Assembly: GCA_947493255.1 (NCBI GenBank)
Contig: CANLQK010000006.1
Coordinates: forward strand, 248,001 to 312,000
DNA from: an uncultured Paracoccaceae bacterium
GTDB lineage: Bacteria > Pseudomonadota > Alphaproteobacteria > Rhodobacterales > Rhodobacteraceae
Direction: 5' to 3'
DNA length: 64,000 nucleotides
In this document: piece by piece, positions 35,475 through 44,052 of the stretch
Position numbering within the stretch: position 1 is the first letter of the stretch
Layout: each line of letters begins with the position of its first letter
Translations under genes and position numbers: made by a program
Notes under the pieces: model-generated
Database searches by the model: none
What the model was told of the DNA's origin: nothing
What the model saw: only the letters and a program-made list of their open reading frames with translations

Positions 35475-35884
35475 TGTCAGGTCTAGTTCTCAAACTTGGT
35501 CCCAAGGAACGTGTGTTGGTCAATGGTGCGGTTATCGAAAACGGTGATCGGCGTTCGCGCCTTTCGATACTTACCCCGAATGCAAATATATTGCGGCTAA
35601 GGGATGCTATTCGCCCTGATGAAGTGAATACGCCCGTGCGAAGGGTTTGTTATATCGCGCAGCTTGTTCTTTCCGGTGATGCCGATCAGGAAAAGGGGAG
35701 GTCCCAATTACTGCAGGGCGTTGAGCAACTTAGCCAAGTGCTGACGGATTCAGATAGTCGCCAACAACTTGCAGAAGCCTCCGAAGCATTTGTTCGAGAA
35801 GAATACTATCGTGGTCTTAAAAAACTCCGCGGACTATTGGCTAGAGAAGAACGCCTCCTAGCCGCTATCCCGAGAATGTCATGA
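35474..35884 (+). CDS. flbT: Flagellin mRNA repressor FlbT
   Basis: 136 residues. FlbT binds the flagellin 5' leader and blocks its translation until the hook is complete, at least in Caulobacter. Family features are SGLVLKLGPKERVLVNGAVIENGDRRSRLSILTPNANILRLRDAI and later YYRGLKKLRGLLAREERLL. The ATG at 35474 overlaps the flaF stop by one base. Its presence 470 nt after the flagellin gene supports regulation of that leader. Confidence 0.93.
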   Translation: MSGLVLKLGPKERVLVNGAVIENGDRRSRLSILTPNANILRLRDAIRPDEVNTPVRRVCYIAQLVLSGDADQEKGRSQLLQGVEQLSQVLTDSDSRQQLAEASEAFVREEYYRGLKKLRGLLAREERLLAAIPRMS

Positions 35885-36672
35885 GCTTCCAACCAATCGT
35901 TCCACTGAGTGGTTATAGCGGATGGTTGTTCCTAGAACGCACTGCGGAAACTCAGAAGGAGGCATTCAGCGAAAGCGCGGAAGTCGTTCGTGCCACAGAT
36001 GCGTTCCGTGAACGTATTGGTGAGATTACAACGGCAGAAGATCTGGTGGCGGACAGAGAACTTCTGTCCGTTGCGCTAGGTGCGTTTGGGTTAGACGATG
36101 ACATCGATAGTAAGTTCTTCATTCAGAAAATTCTGGAAGAAGGCACATCGGATTCTGACGCGTTGGCGAACAAACTGTCCGACAGCCGGTACGCAGCATT
36201 TAGTGAAGCATTTGGCTTTGGCGAGATCGGGCCGCCTCGCACTGGGCTTTCTGTTTTCCCCGATGAAATCATAGAACGCTATGAGGCAGAGCAATTCGAG
36301 ATTGCAGTTGGTGAGCAGAACAACGATCTGCGTATCGCTCTTAATCTAGAAACCGCATTATCAGACGTTGTAGATGGCAGCAGTACCAACGACGCCAGGT
36401 GGTTTTCGATGATGGGCAATACCGTATTGAGGACGACGTTTGAAACCGCTCTTGGGTTTCCATCCAGTTTCGGGACCGTCGATATTGATCAGCAGTTGGT
36501 TCAATTCAAAGAGCGTGCAGAACGGACGTTTGGAACCGATCAGATGGCTGACCTAACAAGCGGTGAGAACCAGGAAAAACTGATCCGGCTGTATATGCTA
36601 CAATCAGAAATCAGCGCCTTTTCCAGCTCGAGTGGGGCCTCTGTCGCGTTAACGCTGTTACAACAGATCTAG
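35881..36672 (+). CDS. DUF1217 flagellar protein
   Basis: 263 residues. It matches the DUF1217 pattern found in alphaproteobacterial flagellar clusters: paired repeats of residues around VVRATDAFRERIGEITTAEDLVADRELLSVALGAFGLDDDIDSKFFIQKILEEG, and TTFETALGFPSSFGTVDIDQQLVQFKERAERTFGTDQ. No signal peptide is seen. Its biochemical role is not established. The start overlaps the flbT stop (ATGA), so it belongs to the flaF-flbT unit, and it is convergent with fliI. Confidence 0.8.
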   Translation: MSFQPIVPLSGYSGWLFLERTAETQKEAFSESAEVVRATDAFRERIGEITTAEDLVADRELLSVALGAFGLDDDIDSKFFIQKILEEGTSDSDALANKLSDSRYAAFSEAFGFGEIGPPRTGLSVFPDEIIERYEAEQFEIAVGEQNNDLRIALNLETALSDVVDGSSTNDARWFSMMGNTVLRTTFETALGFPSSFGTVDIDQQLVQFKERAERTFGTDQMADLTSGENQEKLIRLYMLQSEISAFSSSSGASVALTLLQQI

Positions 36673-36683
36673 GTTCGTTTCCT

Positions 36684-37994
36684 TTATTCTAACGCCAACG
36701 CACGTTGAAGAAGGTGAAAAGAACCGGCTGTGCTTTGTTCGCCTTGTGTCGAAATGAATGCCTCTAGCTTTTCATGCACTGCGATACTTTCATCAATCTT
36801 AGCGTCCGATCCAGCTGCATAAAGGCCCGCCTGAATCATAAGTTCTGCTTGCGCGTACGTCCCCATATGTTGGCGCGCTTTTTGGATCAGTTTATTCTCA
36901 GATGGATTGGCCGCTTCTGGCAAGGAACGGGAAACCGACCGCGGTACATCGATTGCTGGGTAACGCCCACGCTCAGCAATTGTCCGGTCAAGGATAACGT
37001 GGCCATCCAGTACACCGCGCAACATATCCGCGACGGGTTCTTCCATGTCAGAACCAGAAACCAGAACAGTGTAGATTGCCGTAATATCCCCCTGCGCATC
37101 CTGTCCGGGCCCAGCACGTTCGCATAGCCCGGCAATGGCGGTGGGTGTCGAAGCGGGGTGACCGCGCAGATTGGCCGTTTCGCCGCTCGCGACTGCGACC
37201 TCCCTGTGGGCTTCCGCGAACCGTGTAATGCTGTCCATTAACAACAGGACCTGTTTCCCTTGATCCCTAAAGTATTCGGCCACCGCTGTGGCGGCAAGCG
37301 GGCATCTTTTTCGTGTTTGAGCCGCCCGATCTGAAGTGGCGGCGACGATCACGCTGCGCGCCATCCCCTCTGGACCCAGTGATTTTGTCACAAATTCCCG
37401 CAGTTCACGCCCTCGTTCGCCAACCAAACCGATGACAATAACATCAGCATCAACGCGTTTTGCCAATGATGCCAGCAATGTAGACTTCCCCACGCCAGAC
37501 CCTGCGAACAGGCCGATTCTCTGGCCTCGGACGATTGGAAGAACGGTGTCAAAAATTGCAAATCCGGTAGAAAGCCTGTCGCCCATTTGCCGGCGTTCCG
37601 CAGCTGGTGGCGGATCAGCATGAATGTGGCGTGGACGTGTGCCAGGCAACAATGGGCGTGAATCGAGAGGTAGGCCATCCGGGTCGACAATACGCCCGAT
37701 CCAACCATCGTGGGGCGAAAAAACGGGACGTGGGGTAAGCGCGACATAGGTGCCAAGACCCAAACCTTCGCTCGACCCTTCGATCATTGCATCAAGTGTA
37801 GTTGCTGATGAACGCAACACTTCGCCCTTCATTTCAGGCCCTAAGACGCGAAGCCGATCACCGACGCGCGCATGGGTCGAGAGGCCTGAAACCTTAATTA
37901 GGTTACCCGCAATTTCAGTAATTCGCCCAGCAGGCATGGTTGCCTTTGCGCGCTGCACGGCTGCGGTCATTCGATCAAAAATATCTTCGGTCAT
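36684..37994 (-). CDS. fliI: Flagellum-specific ATPase FliI
   Basis: 436 residues. It is the hexameric ATPase of the flagellar export apparatus, related to F1-beta. Walker A is IGLFAGSGVGKSTLLASLAKR (near 158), Walker B is QVLLLMDSITRFAEAHREVA, and the family signature is PSENKLIQKARQHMGTYAQAELMIQAGLY. It works with FliH, encoded at 53.3 kb. It is divergent from flgB, with an 83-nt gap that contains a CtrA-like site. Confidence 0.97.
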   Translation of the reverse strand: MTEDIFDRMTAAVQRAKATMPAGRITEIAGNLIKVSGLSTHARVGDRLRVLGPEMKGEVLRSSATTLDAMIEGSSEGLGLGTYVALTPRPVFSPHDGWIGRIVDPDGLPLDSRPLLPGTRPRHIHADPPPAAERRQMGDRLSTGFAIFDTVLPIVRGQRIGLFAGSGVGKSTLLASLAKRVDADVIVIGLVGERGRELREFVTKSLGPEGMARSVIVAATSDRAAQTRKRCPLAATAVAEYFRDQGKQVLLLMDSITRFAEAHREVAVASGETANLRGHPASTPTAIAGLCERAGPGQDAQGDITAIYTVLVSGSDMEEPVADMLRGVLDGHVILDRTIAERGRYPAIDVPRSVSRSLPEAANPSENKLIQKARQHMGTYAQAELMIQAGLYAAGSDAKIDESIAVHEKLEAFISTQGEQSTAGSFHLLQRALALE

Positions 37995-38039
37995 CGGCCC
38001 TCACTGAATTAGCGACAACCAATTCTTAGGGAATCATCA

Positions 38040-38054
38040 TTAAGGCTTAGTTGA
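38040..38054. promoter_or_regulatory. CtrA-like site between fliI and flgB
   Basis: TTAA-GGCTTAG-TTGA, one mismatch to TTAA-N7-TTAA, in the divergent gap ahead of flgB. It is placed to act on the rod-hook operon and may act on fliI too. Confidence 0.5.
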
Positions 38055-38077
38055 AACCAATCGAGGGAGAAGCCCCG

Positions 38078-38461
38078 GTGTTCGAAGACCTGAAAGTATT
38101 TCAGACATCCTTTGCGATGGCCCAACATGCGGGCGCAAGACAGGCCGTGACTGCCGCCAACATGGCGAATGCAGATACGCCCGGATATCGCGCTCAGTCT
38201 ATTGCCCCTTTTTCTGATACGTTTGACACCGCGCGCCACAACACTTTACGGACCACTCGCGCCAATCATATCGGGGCCGAAGGCACCTTTGCCCCTGCCC
38301 AATCTGGCTATTCTGATGCCGAAGCCTCCCCCAACGGAAATACCGTTTCCCTTGAACAAGAGATGATCAATTCCGTTGAAATTCAACGGGAGCATAATCG
38401 TGCACTGGCAATCTACAAACACTCGCTCGACGTTTTGCGTCTGAGCATAGGTCGGAGATAA
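38078..38461 (+). CDS. flgB: Flagellar basal-body rod protein FlgB
   Basis: 127 residues from GTG 38078. The proximal rod subunit FlgB starts with FEDLKVFQTSFAMAQHAGARQAVTAANMANADTPGYRA, the rod-hook N-terminal pattern with the family NxANxxTPG(Y/F) motif. The GTG has GAGGGAGA 8 nt upstream; the longer frame would need a TTG at 38051 with no such signal. It begins the flgB-flgC-fliE-fliQ-flgF-flgG-flgA-flgH-fliL-like operon. Confidence 0.88.
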   Translation: MFEDLKVFQTSFAMAQHAGARQAVTAANMANADTPGYRAQSIAPFSDTFDTARHNTLRTTRANHIGAEGTFAPAQSGYSDAEASPNGNTVSLEQEMINSVEIQREHNRALAIYKHSLDVLRLSIGRR

Positions 38462-38463
38462 CG

Positions 38464-38856
38464 ATGGCTGATTTTTCTGAAGCAATGAACATCACAGCAA
38501 GCGGTATGCGGGCACAGGCGGCTCGTCTGCGGCACGTTTCTGAGAACATCGCAAATGCGGACACGCCTGGATACCAGCGCAAGACGATCAGCTTTGAAGC
38601 CGTCATGGAAGCAGGCCAAAGCACGGGGTTGGTTGAAACTGGAAACGTGCGGTTGGACCGAACCGAACTTGCCCAGATCCATGACCCATCCCACCCTTTG
38701 GCGGATGACTCAGGAAATTACTCGGGGTCCAACGTCAATCTTCTCATTGAAGTTGCAGACGCGCGTGAGGCGCAGCGCAGTTATGAGGCCAATCTAAAAC
38801 TGTTCGATCAGGTTCGGCAAATGTCGACATCCCTGATGGAACTCCTACGCAGATAA
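38464..38856 (+). CDS. flgC: Flagellar basal-body rod protein FlgC
   Basis: 130 residues. Rod protein FlgC with the N-terminal motif NITASGMRAQAARLRHVSENIANADTPGYQRKTISFE and C-terminal coiled end (GSNVNLLIEVADAREAQRSYEANLKLFDQVRQMSTSLMELL). It polymerises next to FlgB in the proximal rod. The gap to flgB is 2 nt. Confidence 0.95.
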   Translation: MADFSEAMNITASGMRAQAARLRHVSENIANADTPGYQRKTISFEAVMEAGQSTGLVETGNVRLDRTELAQIHDPSHPLADDSGNYSGSNVNLLIEVADAREAQRSYEANLKLFDQVRQMSTSLMELLRR

Positions 38857-38867
38857 GAGGACATATT

Positions 38868-39155
38868 ATGGATATTCGTTCAAGTTTCGTCGCGAATAGC
38901 TACGCCGCGAACAAACCCGCAACAGCACCAGACCCGAGCGCCGAGGCCGGCACCGCATTTGGGAAGGCCGCCGAATCGTTCATCGAAACGTTGCAGCAAA
39001 GCGAAAACACGGCAATGGCGGCGATGTCAGGCGGGGCCGATCCACATGCACTGGTACAGGCATTGGCGCAAACCGAGTTGGCTGTCGAAACGGCGGTAAC
39101 GGTGCGTGATAAAGTTGTTGAGGCTTACCAAGAAATTCTGCGGATGCCTGTTTAA
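38868..39155 (+). CDS. fliE: Hook-basal body complex protein FliE
   Basis: 95 residues. FliE joins the MS ring (FliF) to the rod. The family C-terminal signature is visible: FGKAAESFIETLQQSENTAMAAMSGGADPHALVQALAQTELAVETAVTVRDKVVEAYQEILRMPV. The stop shares one base with the fliQ start, so translation is coupled. Confidence 0.95.
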   Translation: MDIRSSFVANSYAANKPATAPDPSAEAGTAFGKAAESFIETLQQSENTAMAAMSGGADPHALVQALAQTELAVETAVTVRDKVVEAYQEILRMPV

Positions 39156-39421
39156 TGGATGAAGCATTGTTCTACGACACGCTTCGACAGGGGCTTTGGG
39201 TTGCGACACTTGTTTCGCTTCCAATTCTGTCGGTCGCATTGATTGCGGGCTTAACCGTAGGGCTGTTTCAGGCACTGACATCTATTCAAGAAATGACGCT
39301 GACGTTTGTCCCCAAATTGGCAGCAATCGTTGGAGTGTTTTGGATCACGATGGGGTTCATGACCGAAACGTTGGTTTCATTTTTCCAAAACACGCTCGTT
39401 CCAATAATTGCAGGAGGCTGA
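39155..39421 (+). CDS. fliQ: Flagellar export gate protein FliQ
   Basis: 88 residues, with two membrane helices around residues 17-40 and 52-78 (LVSLPILSVALIAGLTVGLFQALTSIQEMTLTFVPK and IVGVFWITMGFMTETLVSFF). It is part of the FliPQR export core of the inner membrane. Its gene lies in the rod operon, away from fliR (44.0 kb) and fliP (54.1 kb), an alphaproteobacterial split arrangement. Confidence 0.95.
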   Translation: MDEALFYDTLRQGLWVATLVSLPILSVALIAGLTVGLFQALTSIQEMTLTFVPKLAAIVGVFWITMGFMTETLVSFFQNTLVPIIAGG

Positions 39422-39424
39422 CCA

Positions 39425-40141
39425 ATGGAGAATGCAACCTACACAGCGCTGACGCGTCAATCGGGGTTAATGAACCAAATGCGGGTCGTCGCCAACAACA
39501 TCGCGAACCTTTCGACGACGGGCTACCGCTCTGAAGGTGTCATTTTTTCCGAACACGTCTCTGCATTGGGTCGCAACGACGAGTCTTTGTCCATGGCCAC
39601 CGCTGCCGGACGAAACACGTTGGCGTCCCAAGGGGCCTTGGCCCAGACGGGTGGATCATTCGATCTCGCGATCGAAGGAGACGGCTATTTTCTCATTGAA
39701 ACTCCAGAAGGTGAACGGCTGACCCGTGCCGGCGCGTTCACCCCAAATGAGAACGGCGACTTGGTTACACCAGAAGGGCACCGCGTACTTGATGCTGGTG
39801 GTGCTCCTGTTTTCATTCCAACGGGCGCGGGGCCTGTCGGGATAGCACCTGACGGAACGGTGAGCGCGGGTGGCCAACCAGTTGGACAGGTTGGCCTTGT
39901 TGTGCCGAGTGACCCACTGGAAATGGTTCGTGAAGGCGGCGTTCGGTTTCGCGCAGATAGTGGCGTTGAGCCCGCCTTAGAAGGGCGCATGCTGCAAGGT
40001 TTTCTGGAGGAATCGAACGTCGATCCAATACTGGAAATCACCCGGATGATCGAAGTTCAAAGAGCTTACGAGCTTGGGCAAAGTTTCATGGACAAAGAAG
40101 ATGAACGCATCCGTGGCGCAATTCGCGCCTTGGGTCAGTAA
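39425..40141 (+). CDS. flgF: Flagellar basal-body rod protein FlgF
   Basis: 238 residues. Distal-proximal rod protein of the FlgF/FlgG family: ATYTALTRQSGLMNQMRVVANNIANLSTTGYRSEGVIF at the N-terminus, and the C-terminus ARGYELGQSFMDKEDERIRGAIRALGQ with the preceding GFLEESNVDPILEITRMIEVQRAYE. The middle contains LAIEGDGYFLIETPEGERLTRAGAFTPNENGDLVTPEGHRVL. It sits 3 nt after fliQ. Confidence 0.95.
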   Translation: MENATYTALTRQSGLMNQMRVVANNIANLSTTGYRSEGVIFSEHVSALGRNDESLSMATAAGRNTLASQGALAQTGGSFDLAIEGDGYFLIETPEGERLTRAGAFTPNENGDLVTPEGHRVLDAGGAPVFIPTGAGPVGIAPDGTVSAGGQPVGQVGLVVPSDPLEMVREGGVRFRADSGVEPALEGRMLQGFLEESNVDPILEITRMIEVQRAYELGQSFMDKEDERIRGAIRALGQ

Positions 40142-40160
40142 GCATTAAGGAGGCCGAATT

Positions 40161-40946
40161 ATGCGCGCTTTAAGGATTGCCGCAGCCGGAATGGCGGCGC
40201 AACAAACCCGTGTAGAGGTCATCTCAAACAACCTCGCCAACATGAGCACCACCGGATACAACACCCGCCGCGCTGAATTTGCGGATCTGCATTATCAGCA
40301 ATTGCAACGCCCCGGCACCATCAACGCATCGGACGGGACCGTGGTTCCAACTGGGGTTCAGTTGGGGTTAGGGGTTCGACCAACTTCAGTCTCTGTGATG
40401 CTCTCACAAGGGTCTTTAGCCGCAACAGGCGGAGATTTGGATCTTGCGATCGAAGGCAACGGCTACTTAGAGGTCACCCTTCCGGACGGCCGTTCTGCCT
40501 ATACGCGCGACGGTGGTTTAAAACGTACTGGCGATGGATTGATCGTAACTTCCGACGGCTACCCTGTTGTTCCCGACATCACCATCCCGAGTGATGCTCG
40601 GTCGGTTTCTATCAACTCTGAGGGCGAGGTTTACGCCTATTTCCTAGATCAGGTAGAGCCCCAATTATTGGGCCAGTTTACAGTGACAGGATTTACCAAC
40701 GCCAAGGGGCTAGAAGCGATTGGGTCCAACCTATTTTTGGAAACACCAGCATCCGGCACCCCCGCATCTTCAACACCAGGACAGGACGGGTTGGGCGTTT
40801 TGCGTCAGGGTTATCTTGAAGACAGTTCTGTTGATCCAGTGCAAGAGATCACTGACCTCATTAAAGCCCAGCGCGGTTATGAACTGAATTCAAAGGTCAT
40901 TTCTGCTGCAGATCAAATGTTGAGCGCTATGGTGCAAATTCGATGA
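40161..40946 (+). CDS. flgG: Flagellar distal rod protein FlgG
   Basis: 261 residues, typical FlgG length. It carries MRALRIAAAGMAAQQTRVEVISNNLANMSTTGYNTRRAEF and DLDLAIEGNGYLEVTLPDGRSAYTRDGGLKR, and ends in the rod-type signature QGYLEDSSVDPVQEITDLIKAQRGYELNSKVISAADQMLSAMVQIR. It builds the distal rod. A perfect AAGGAGG lies 8 nt before the ATG. The stop overlaps flgA. Confidence 0.97.
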   Translation: MRALRIAAAGMAAQQTRVEVISNNLANMSTTGYNTRRAEFADLHYQQLQRPGTINASDGTVVPTGVQLGLGVRPTSVSVMLSQGSLAATGGDLDLAIEGNGYLEVTLPDGRSAYTRDGGLKRTGDGLIVTSDGYPVVPDITIPSDARSVSINSEGEVYAYFLDQVEPQLLGQFTVTGFTNAKGLEAIGSNLFLETPASGTPASSTPGQDGLGVLRQGYLEDSSVDPVQEITDLIKAQRGYELNSKVISAADQMLSAMVQIR

Positions 40947-41359
40947 TCCGTTTGACCGCAGTTATGTTGCTTTTGTCCACATCAGCAGGGGCAGAGGCAC
41001 TCGTCGCTACACGCACTATTCCGGCACGTAGCATCATCGGACCGGAAGACCTGTTGCTGCGCGACGTCACTATCGTTGGCGGTATCAGTGACCCGTCGGA
41101 GGCAATTGGCCAGGAAGCACGCGTCGCACTTTACGCTGGCCGACCAATCCGCGCCGGCGACATTTCGGCACCCGCAATTGTAGAAAGAAATCAACTCATC
41201 CAGTTGATCTACCAAAATGGAGCCGTCGTCATTTCTACGGAAGGAAGAGCATTGGAGCGAGCCGGTGCCGGAGACTGGATTAGGGTCATGAACCTATCGT
41301 CACGAACCTCTGTAACGGCACAGGTTTTGGAAACGGGCGCCGCCCAAGTCAACAATTAG
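40943..41359 (+). CDS. flgA: P-ring assembly chaperone FlgA
   Basis: 138 residues. A signal peptide is visible (RLTAVMLLLSTSAGAEA), then the SAF-like domain: VATRTIPARSIIGPEDLLLRDVTIVGG, GQEARVALYAGRPIRAGDISAPAIVERNQLIQLIYQNG. It is a periplasmic chaperone for the FlgI P ring. Short for the family because only the C-terminal SAF half is present. The start overlaps the flgG stop (ATGA). Confidence 0.9.
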   Translation: MIRLTAVMLLLSTSAGAEALVATRTIPARSIIGPEDLLLRDVTIVGGISDPSEAIGQEARVALYAGRPIRAGDISAPAIVERNQLIQLIYQNGAVVISTEGRALERAGAGDWIRVMNLSSRTSVTAQVLETGAAQVNN

Positions 41360-41367
41360 GAGCCAAA

Positions 41368-42096
41368 ATGCGCAATTCGAGACTCATGTTCCTGCTGCTC
41401 GCCCTATCTGCTTGTGCCCGCATTCAAGACGTCGGGCAAGCGCCAGATTTTACGCCGCCACAGGCCACAACTGAAGCAAATGCTATGATGACGTTTGGAT
41501 TGTCGAGTGAGCTGTCCGCAGCCCCGGTTCGCAATGATACGCCGTCCCTGTGGACAGGCGAGCGCGGTTCCCTGTTAGGGGATAGACGCGCTGTGCAACG
41601 CGGTGACATTCTGACCGTGGTGATCGAGATTGACGATAGCGCCTCGATTTCAAACTCCACCGACCGATCTAGGAGCGGATCGGAAAGCCTTTCTGTACCT
41701 GATTTTGTTGGCGTGCCCCAACGGGTTGATGAATCTCTCCCCGACGGCGCGACGCTCAGTTCGGCAGTGAACCTCAATTCCAGTGGGTCTTTTGCCGGTG
41801 ACGGATCGGTAAGTCGGAATGAACAGTTAGAACTCCGCATTGCCGCTACTATTGTTGGCGTTATGCCCAATGGTGTTTTGTCCATCCAGGGTTCGCAAGA
41901 AGTGCGTGTGAACTTTGAGCTGCGGGAACTGCTTGTTTCAGGATTTGTGCGACCCGAGGACATTAGCCGCCAAAACGAAATCACCTATGATAAACTTGCA
42001 TCGGCGCGCATTTCTTATGGCGGACGAGGTCAAATCACAGATGTGCAACAACCTCGCATTGGCCAACAGGTCGCTGACATTGTTCTGCCCTTCTAG
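41368..42096 (+). CDS. flgH: Flagellar L-ring protein FlgH
   Basis: 242 residues. A signal peptide ends in LLLALSACARIQ, giving a lipobox (LSAC). The mature FlgH region has SLWTGERGSLLGDRRAVQRGDILTVVIEIDDSASISNSTDRSRSGSES and the ring signature VNLNSSGSFAGDGSVSRNEQLELRIAATIVGVMPNGVLSIQGSQEVRVNFELRELLVSGFVRPEDISRQNEI. It forms the L ring in the outer membrane. Confidence 0.97.
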   Translation: MRNSRLMFLLLALSACARIQDVGQAPDFTPPQATTEANAMMTFGLSSELSAAPVRNDTPSLWTGERGSLLGDRRAVQRGDILTVVIEIDDSASISNSTDRSRSGSESLSVPDFVGVPQRVDESLPDGATLSSAVNLNSSGSFAGDGSVSRNEQLELRIAATIVGVMPNGVLSIQGSQEVRVNFELRELLVSGFVRPEDISRQNEITYDKLASARISYGGRGQITDVQQPRIGQQVADIVLPF

Positions 42097-42105
42097 GAGC
42101 CTCTC

Positions 42106-42615
42106 ATGAAAAAGTTGATCTTACCCGTGATTTTGATGTTGGCAGGCGTGGGCGGCGGCGTTGGTGCGGGGCTTGCGTTAATGTCCGAGGATGACCCCGA
42201 CGGTGTAGCGATGAACCCCTGTGGCGAGGTCGCACATCAAGAAGAAATGATGGCAGAACCGACGCCGGAACCCGTTGCATTGGACGACCGTGAATATGCA
42301 CGCATGAACAACCAGTTTGTGGTGCCTATTGTAACGAATGAGAGAGTTACTGGCCTAATGGTCATGTCGCTTAGCATTGAGGTTTTGAGTGGTGGTCAAG
42401 AGGCGGTGTTCGCGCATGAACCCCGTCTTCGAGACGCTTTTTTACAGGTCATGTTTGATCACGCAAATATTGGTGGTTTCAACGGGGCGTTCACCTCCTC
42501 GTCAAACATGCGACTGCTTCGTGAAGCCTTGCGCGGTGCCGCTGACCAGGTCATGCAAGGTCACATCACCGACGTGTTGATCGTAGATATTGTGCGGCAG
42601 GACGTCACCAACTAG
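42106..42615 (+). CDS. FliL-like flagellar protein
   Basis: 169 residues. An N-terminal membrane helix (LILPVILMLAGVGGGVGAGLALM) precedes a periplasmic domain with a FliL-like pattern: VVPIVTNERVTGLMVMSLSIEVLSGG then RLRDAFLQVMFDHANIGGF...LLREALRGAADQVMQGHITDVLIVDIVRQDV. A second, canonical fliL is encoded at 51.1 kb. This one may be a paralogue that stabilises the stator or another motor part. It is the last gene of the rod operon and converges on the FliJ-like gene with an 11-nt overlap. Confidence 0.7.
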   Translation: MKKLILPVILMLAGVGGGVGAGLALMSEDDPDGVAMNPCGEVAHQEEMMAEPTPEPVALDDREYARMNNQFVVPIVTNERVTGLMVMSLSIEVLSGGQEAVFAHEPRLRDAFLQVMFDHANIGGFNGAFTSSSNMRLLREALRGAADQVMQGHITDVLIVDIVRQDVTN

Positions 42616-42979
42616 CACGACGTTCTGCTTCTTCTTTATCCGCTTTGGACAGTCGAACGCTGAGCTTGCGCGTAGCCTCGAGCTTCGCAAGTGCGTTAGC
42701 GACAACGACCCGCTCATTTTCGCGGTCGCGTGCGGCGAGTGCCAGTTCTTTCATGATCAATTTGCGTCGATCTTGCACCCAAGTATCCCACAAAACATCT
42801 GCACCGGCACGTGTCGCAGGCGCGTCCAAATCTGCATCCTGCGGCCTGTCGAGAGACGCCAACTGAGCCTTTAAATCAATTATTCTTTGGTTGATTTTGG
42901 CTAGTCGCGTTTGTTTCGCCCGGAAGACCGCATCCAAGATAGGAATGAGGTCCAGTATCTGAGACGATTTAGAGCTCAT
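42605..42979 (-). CDS. FliJ-like coiled-coil protein
   Basis: 124 residues, strongly helical with coiled-coil repeats (RAKQTRLAKINQRIIDLKAQLASLD and ARDRENERVVVANALAKLEATRKLSVRLSKADKEEAERR). Placement just after flhB, fliR and flhA matches the export chaperone/ATPase-stalk protein FliJ, but the sequence is too divergent to assert. Its start overlaps the flhB stop by 4 nt, so it belongs to the export-gate operon. Confidence 0.55.
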   Translation of the reverse strand: MSSKSSQILDLIPILDAVFRAKQTRLAKINQRIIDLKAQLASLDRPQDADLDAPATRAGADVLWDTWVQDRRKLIMKELALAARDRENERVVVANALAKLEATRKLSVRLSKADKEEAERRASW

Positions 42980-44052
42980 GTCCTTGCCATTTTCTTAATC
43001 CGATCGGCGAACCGGATCGCAGCAGCGACCGCCTTGAAATGATCACGTGGGATCTGTTCCCCGATTTCGACGGATGCAAATAATGCTCGCGCGGTCGGTG
43101 GATCTGAATGAATTGGAACGGCGTGTTCTTGGGCCTTTTCGCGAATTCTTGCCGCGATTTCATCAACCCCTTTAGCAACACATTCGGGCGCACCACCAAC
43201 GGTTCGATCCCATTTCAGTGCTACGGCATAATGCGTCGGGTTTACCACGATAACGTCTGCGTCTGGAACGTCTGCCAACATCTGGTTCATCGCAATCGCG
43301 ACACCTTTTTGGCGGCGCTGCTGTTTCATCGCTGGATCACCGTCAGAGTTTTTGGCCTCGTCTGTCAATTCCTTACGCGACATCCGGTTCTTTCGAAGAT
43401 GTTCTGCGCGCTGCCAACTGTAGTCGATAACCCCCAACGAGATCGCGATAACGAGCACGATCGACATCAATGACATGCAAAGTTGGAGTAGAGTCGTGAT
43501 CACCTGGCCTGACGACAAGGCCATTGCACCCATAATTTCCGGTAAACGTCCATAAAGGAAAAAGAACAAAACGCTCGAATACAGGACAAGCTTTACCGTG
43601 CTTTTCCCAAATTCAAAGAGCCCGCTTCTTCCAAACTTATTTTTTGCCTGAGAGATCGGCGAGATTCGAGAAAGTTTGAACTCTAGTTTTGTTGGGGCAA
43701 ACACAAAACTGCGCTGAATTAACAGGGACAGAATCACAATACATGCCGGAATGGCAAACCAAGGGCTCAACTGTATTCCGATGTTTCGCACGAACCCGCC
43801 CATAAGTGGTGCTCCCGAGGCGCCAAAAACCTGTGATGATAAGGTATCTGATTGAGAAATGAGCGAGCTCAGATCACTACCGATATTGATCAAAGTTACG
43901 CCACCAATTGTAAACCCAACACCTAGTAATCCCGCATAGGCTGCGGCGGTATTCAGGTCGACGGATCGCGGAAACTCGCCCTTTTTGCGGGCTTCATCAA
44001 GCTTGTTTTGAGAGGCCTCATATTGCTTATCATCATCGTTTTGATCGCTCAT
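42976..44052 (-). CDS. flhB: Flagellar export switch protein FlhB
   Basis: 358 residues. Four membrane helices in the first ~210 residues are followed by a cytoplasmic domain with the autocleavage site NPTH (VIVVNPTHYAVALKWDRTVGGAPECVAKG). FlhB controls substrate switching, cleaving itself between Asn and Pro. The N-terminus QYEASQNKLDEARKKGEFPRSVDLNTAAAY is typical. Its start overlaps the fliR stop (ATGA), and its stop the next gene. Confidence 0.98.
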   Translation of the reverse strand: MSDQNDDDKQYEASQNKLDEARKKGEFPRSVDLNTAAAYAGLLGVGFTIGGVTLINIGSDLSSLISQSDTLSSQVFGASGAPLMGGFVRNIGIQLSPWFAIPACIVILSLLIQRSFVFAPTKLEFKLSRISPISQAKNKFGRSGLFEFGKSTVKLVLYSSVLFFFLYGRLPEIMGAMALSSGQVITTLLQLCMSLMSIVLVIAISLGVIDYSWQRAEHLRKNRMSRKELTDEAKNSDGDPAMKQQRRQKGVAIAMNQMLADVPDADVIVVNPTHYAVALKWDRTVGGAPECVAKGVDEIAARIREKAQEHAVPIHSDPPTARALFASVEIGEQIPRDHFKAVAAAIRFADRIKKMART

